DNA of 64,000 nucleotides from the NCBI GenBank assembly GCA_963702925.1, contig OY969771.1, positions 2,542,001-2,606,000 on the forward strand. Direction: 5' to 3'. The notes beneath the pieces are model-generated. The model did not search any database. It saw only the letters and a list, made by a program, of their open reading frames with translations, and was not told where the DNA came from. The stretch is from CAIKMD01 sp963702925 (GTDB lineage: Bacteria; Pseudomonadota; Alphaproteobacteria; ATCC43930; CGMCC-115725). Position 1 is the stretch's first letter; each line of letters begins with the position of its first letter. The translations under genes were made by a program, and so were the position numbers. Positions 61,125 through 64,000 of the stretch are shown here, piece after piece.

Positions 61125-61859
61125 ATGCACAGCACCTATGTCATCTTCCGCCGCGAGCTCGCGAGCTATTTCGCCACGCCCTTGGCTTATGTCTTCATCG
61201 TCATCTTTCTCGTGCTCGCCGGCGCGCTGACCTTCTTCCTGGGCAATTTCTTCGACCGCGGCCAGGACGATCTCGTTTCCTTCTTCAGCTTCCATCCCTG
61301 GCTTTATCTCGTTCTGATCCCGGCCTTGTCGATGCGGCTTTGGGCCGAGGAAAGGAAAAGCGGCACGATCGAGCTCTTCCTCACCTTGCCGGTGTCGATG
61401 AGCGCCGCCGTGCTCGGCAAGTTTCTCGCCGCCTGGGCTTTTTCCGGCATCGCGCTGGCGCTCACCTTTCCGTTTTGGATCACGGTGAACGTGCTCGGCC
61501 ATCCCGATAACGGCGTCATCCTCGCCTCCTATGTCGGCAGCTTTCTCATGGCCGGCGGCTATCTCGCGATCGGCGGTGCGCTTTCGGCGCTGACCAAGAA
61601 CCAGGTGATCGCCTTCGTCGTCACCGCCGCGGTGTGCTTTCTCTTCACCGTGACCGGTTCCGGCGTGGTGCTGGGATTCTTGAAAGGCTGGGCGCCCGCG
61701 GGCATGCTCGACACCATCGCGTCGTTCAGCTTCTACGCCCATTTCAACGCCATCCTGCGCGGCGTCATCGATTTGCGCGATGCCGTGTTCTTCCTCTCGG
61801 TGATGGCGCTGTTCCTTTACGCCAACGCGATCATCGTCGATCTCAAGAAAGCGGATTGA
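61125..61859 (+). CDS. ABC-2 permease, Gld-type module (GldF-like)
   Basis: A 244-aa membrane protein from ATG 61125 with six helices. It starts YVIFRRELASYFATPLAYVF, with LRLWAEERKSGTIELFLTLP-like text (MRLWAEERKSGTIELFLTLP) in the first loop, a mark of GldF-type permeases. It follows the ATPase by 10 nt and precedes the GldG-like gene by 8 nt. Confidence 0.92.
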   Translation: MHSTYVIFRRELASYFATPLAYVFIVIFLVLAGALTFFLGNFFDRGQDDLVSFFSFHPWLYLVLIPALSMRLWAEERKSGTIELFLTLPVSMSAAVLGKFLAAWAFSGIALALTFPFWITVNVLGHPDNGVILASYVGSFLMAGGYLAIGGALSALTKNQVIAFVVTAAVCFLFTVTGSGVVLGFLKGWAPAGMLDTIASFSFYAHFNAILRGVIDLRDAVFFLSVMALFLYANAIIVDLKKAD

Positions 61860-61867
61860 GCGCGGTC

Positions 61868-63835
61868 ATGAAGTTTTTTCCGCTGTCCCGCCACGCCGCC
61901 GCCTATATCGGATTGGCCGCCGCCGCCGTGCTGTTCGTCGCGGTCAACGTCATCGCCGACCGGACCTTGGGGACGACCCGGATCGATTTGACGCAAGGCA
62001 AGCTCTATACGCTGTCGCCCGGCACCAAATCGACCTTGGCCAAGATCGGCGAGCCGCTGGTGCTGCGTTTCTACTATTCGAAAAAGCTCGGCGACGAGAT
62101 TCCGTCTTACGGTGTCTATGCGCAGCGCGTGCGCGAGATGCTGCAGGAATATGCCGCCGCGGCCAAGGGCAAGATCGAGCTGCAGGAGCTCGACCCGCAG
62201 CCTTTCTCGACCATCGAGGACCGTGCCGTCTCCTTCGGCCTGCAAGGCGTGCCGCTCGATCAGGGCGGCGAGCAGGTCTATTTCGGCCTGGCCGCCACCA
62301 ATTCGACCGACGATCAGCAGATCGTTCCGTTCTTCCAGCCCGAGCGGGAAAGGCTGCTCGAATACGATCTGACCAAGCTGATCCACAGCCTCGCCTTCCC
62401 CAAGAAGCCGGTGGTCGGGCTGATCACCTCGCTGCCGCTCGAAGGCGACATCATGGCCGCGATGCAGGGCCAGCCGATGGTGCCCTATGCGGTGATCGAC
62501 CAGATCAAGCCGCTTTACGACATCAAGGATCTTTCGACCGATCTCGATACCGTTCCCGACGATGTCGACGTGCTGATGGTCGCGCATCCGCAGCACCTGC
62601 CGGACAAGACGCTTTACGCGATCGATCAATACGTGTTGAAGGGCGGCAAGGCGCTGGTCTTCGTCGATCCGAACTCGGAAACGCAGCAGATGCATCCGAG
62701 CCAGCTCAATCCGCCGGGCATGCCGCTCGACAGCAATCTCGACAAGCTCTTCGCGGCCTGGGGCGTCGCGATGGAACCCAAGATGGTGGCCGGCGACCGC
62801 CGCGCGGCGCGCCGGGTCAATGCCGGCACGGCGCAGCGCGTCGTCGCGATGGATTACGTCGCCTGGCTCACCCTCGATCAGACCAATCTCAACCACGACG
62901 ATCTCATCACCACCGATCTGACGCATATCAACCTGGCGTCAGCCGGGATTCTCGATCCGGTCAAGGACGCCAAGACGAGCTTCACGCCGCTGATCTCGAC
63001 CTCGACCAATTCGATGCCGATCCCGGTCGAGAAGATCCAAGGCATGCCCGATGTCGGCGGATTGCTCACCAACTTTAAGCCCGACGACAAGAAGCTGGTG
63101 CTTGCCGCGCATGTCACCGGCCCTGCCGACACGGCTTTTCCCGGCGGTCCCCCGAAAGAAGAGAAGAAAGACGACAAGGCCAAGGACGAGAAGAAAGACG
63201 CTCCGGCCAAAGACGCCGCTGCCAAGGATGCGCCGCCGCCGGCGCCCGAGATCAAAACCGCCGCCAAGCCGATCAATGTCGTGCTGGTGGGTGACACCGA
63301 CATTCTCGAGGATCGCTTCTGGGTCCAGAGCCAGGATTTCTTCGGTCAGACCGTCACCATCCCGGTCGCGAATAACGGCGATTTCGTCGCCAACGCGATC
63401 GACGTGCTGGCGGGCGGCGACGATCTTATCAGCCTGCGCAGCCGCGGCACCTCGGCGCGGCCCTTCGAGCTGGTCAACGACATCCAACGCGCCGCCGATT
63501 CGCGCTATCAAGCGACCGAGAAGGATCTCGAAACCAAGCTCAAGGACACGCAGGACAAGATTAAGGCGCTGGGCGGCGATCAAGGCGGGCGCGCCGGCGT
63601 GGCGCAGGCCGCCGAGCAAGCCAAGACCGTCGACACCTTCCGCGCGGATATGATTGCGATCCGGCAACAGCTGCGCCAAGTCCAGCTGGCGTTGCGCCAG
63701 GACATCGACCGGCTGCAGGCCTGGACCGAGTTCTTCGACATCGCTTTCGTGCCGATCCTTGTCGGTCTGCTCGCGATCGCGATCGGCATTTTGCGCATGC
63801 GGCGGCGTGCACGCCGCGCCAGCGCGGCTTCCTGA
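61868..63835 (+). CDS. GldG-like ABC-associated protein
   Basis: A 655-aa protein from ATG 61868. The N-terminal membrane anchor is at residues ~10-30 (AAYIGLAAAAVLFVAVNVIA), then a large periplasmic ABC_transp_aux domain (RIDLTQGKLYTLSPGTKSTL, VLRFYYSKKLGDEIPSYGVY, DVDVLMVAHPQHLPDKTLYA). A Lys/Asp/Ala-rich insertion at residues ~425-462 interrupts the domain. A second helix near the C-terminus (FVPILVGLLAIAIGILRMRR) leaves a short basic cytoplasmic tail. Partner of the ATPase and permease. Confidence 0.9.
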   Translation: MKFFPLSRHAAAYIGLAAAAVLFVAVNVIADRTLGTTRIDLTQGKLYTLSPGTKSTLAKIGEPLVLRFYYSKKLGDEIPSYGVYAQRVREMLQEYAAAAKGKIELQELDPQPFSTIEDRAVSFGLQGVPLDQGGEQVYFGLAATNSTDDQQIVPFFQPERERLLEYDLTKLIHSLAFPKKPVVGLITSLPLEGDIMAAMQGQPMVPYAVIDQIKPLYDIKDLSTDLDTVPDDVDVLMVAHPQHLPDKTLYAIDQYVLKGGKALVFVDPNSETQQMHPSQLNPPGMPLDSNLDKLFAAWGVAMEPKMVAGDRRAARRVNAGTAQRVVAMDYVAWLTLDQTNLNHDDLITTDLTHINLASAGILDPVKDAKTSFTPLISTSTNSMPIPVEKIQGMPDVGGLLTNFKPDDKKLVLAAHVTGPADTAFPGGPPKEEKKDDKAKDEKKDAPAKDAAAKDAPPPAPEIKTAAKPINVVLVGDTDILEDRFWVQSQDFFGQTVTIPVANNGDFVANAIDVLAGGDDLISLRSRGTSARPFELVNDIQRAADSRYQATEKDLETKLKDTQDKIKALGGDQGGRAGVAQAAEQAKTVDTFRADMIAIRQQLRQVQLALRQDIDRLQAWTEFFDIAFVPILVGLLAIAIGILRMRRRARRASAAS

Positions 63836-63846
63836 GGAGCGGAAAG

Positions 63847-64000
63847 ATGCGCAGCAAGAATCTGGTCTGGCTGCTCGCCGTGACTCTGGTCGCGGTGATC
63901 GTCGCGGCGCTGGTCTCGCGCAGCGGCGGGCCGCGCTCCGATCCGCTCGCGGGCCAACCGGTTCTCCCCGAGGCTGCCAAGGAGCTCGGCGAGATCGGGC
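63847..64000 (+). CDS. DUF4340 protein (5' end only, cut by window edge)
   Basis: About 51 residues are visible from ATG 63847, with GAGGAG upstream: an N-terminal anchor (LVWLLAVTLVAVIVAALVS) and the start of a periplasmic domain. DUF4340 proteins typically follow GldG-like genes in this module, so the assignment rests mainly on position. Confidence 0.75.
   Translation, partial: MRSKNLVWLLAVTLVAVIVAALVSRSGGPRSDPLAGQPVLPEAAKELGEIG

Overview
The window is GC-rich (roughly 60-65% by eye), densely packed bacterial chromosome. It reads as an alphaproteobacterium, perhaps Rhodospirillales-like, although the order is a guess. The pointers are the secA / parvulin / argJ / mutT / comF / grxC / Nit / DUF1178 run, cobS-cobT next to bolA and a J-domain gene, an IalB-family protein, and a complete LivKHMGF-type transporter. 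I see no phage, transposase, integrase or CRISPR array. Almost all genes are ordinary chromosomal ones with short gaps or small overlaps.

Layout. 1-9.6 kb: 5' part of secA (minus strand, cut by the window edge), then a periplasmic parvulin, argJ, mutT, a BioC/NDUFAF5-like methyltransferase (minus), comF, grxC, a Nit-type amidohydrolase, DUF1178 and pgk. 9.6-14.7 kb: a branched-chain amino acid type ABC operon (binding protein, two permeases, two ATPases) behind a recognisable promoter. 14.7-18.2 kb: two nearly identical DcaP-like porin genes in tandem on the minus strand, each with the same terminator and 5' leader, as 1,573-base direct repeats. 18.4-24.3 kb (minus): an apparent operon of an AsmA-family protein and two TPR/GT41 (SPINDLY / O-GlcNAc-transferase-like) proteins. 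24.7-30.5 kb: a BBP2-family porin, a small ORF, a TIGR03087-type glycosyltransferase, UDP-glucose dehydrogenase and UDP-glucuronate decarboxylase. The last two should supply UDP-glucuronate and UDP-xylose.

30.6-34.5 kb: bolA, a J-domain protein, and cobS-cobT (aerobic cobaltochelatase subunits). 34.5-40.8 kb: a stand-alone methyl-accepting chemotaxis protein, a Tat-exported alpha/beta hydrolase, a GNAT acetyltransferase, an IalB-family protein overlapping rlmN, and an ArsC-like reductase. 40.8-50 kb: a luciferase-like flavin oxidoreductase, argG, two lipoproteins (glycine-zipper and OmpA-like), folD, DUF167, YggT, a tRNA-Ala(CGC) with a good promoter, MAPEG, apaG, folE, a lipoprotein and hslO. 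50-60 kb: argF, argD, a FAD monooxygenase, a SemiSWEET, an aldo/keto reductase, an orphan ABC-2 permease, recX, an MscS-type channel, a LysE-type exporter and a sulfite-oxidase-like molybdoenzyme. 60-64 kb: a Gld-type ABC module (ATPase, permease, GldG-like protein, start of a DUF4340 protein cut by the window end).

The most interesting part is 14.7-30.5 kb. It combines porin duplication, a pair of GT41 proteins in an operon with an AsmA-like protein, another glycosyltransferase and nucleotide-sugar synthesis. A linked envelope-glycosylation function is an inference from neighbourhood, not something the sequence proves. Other points of interest are a likely CTG start for folD, an inverted repeat overlapping a putative secA promoter, and three possible small genes.
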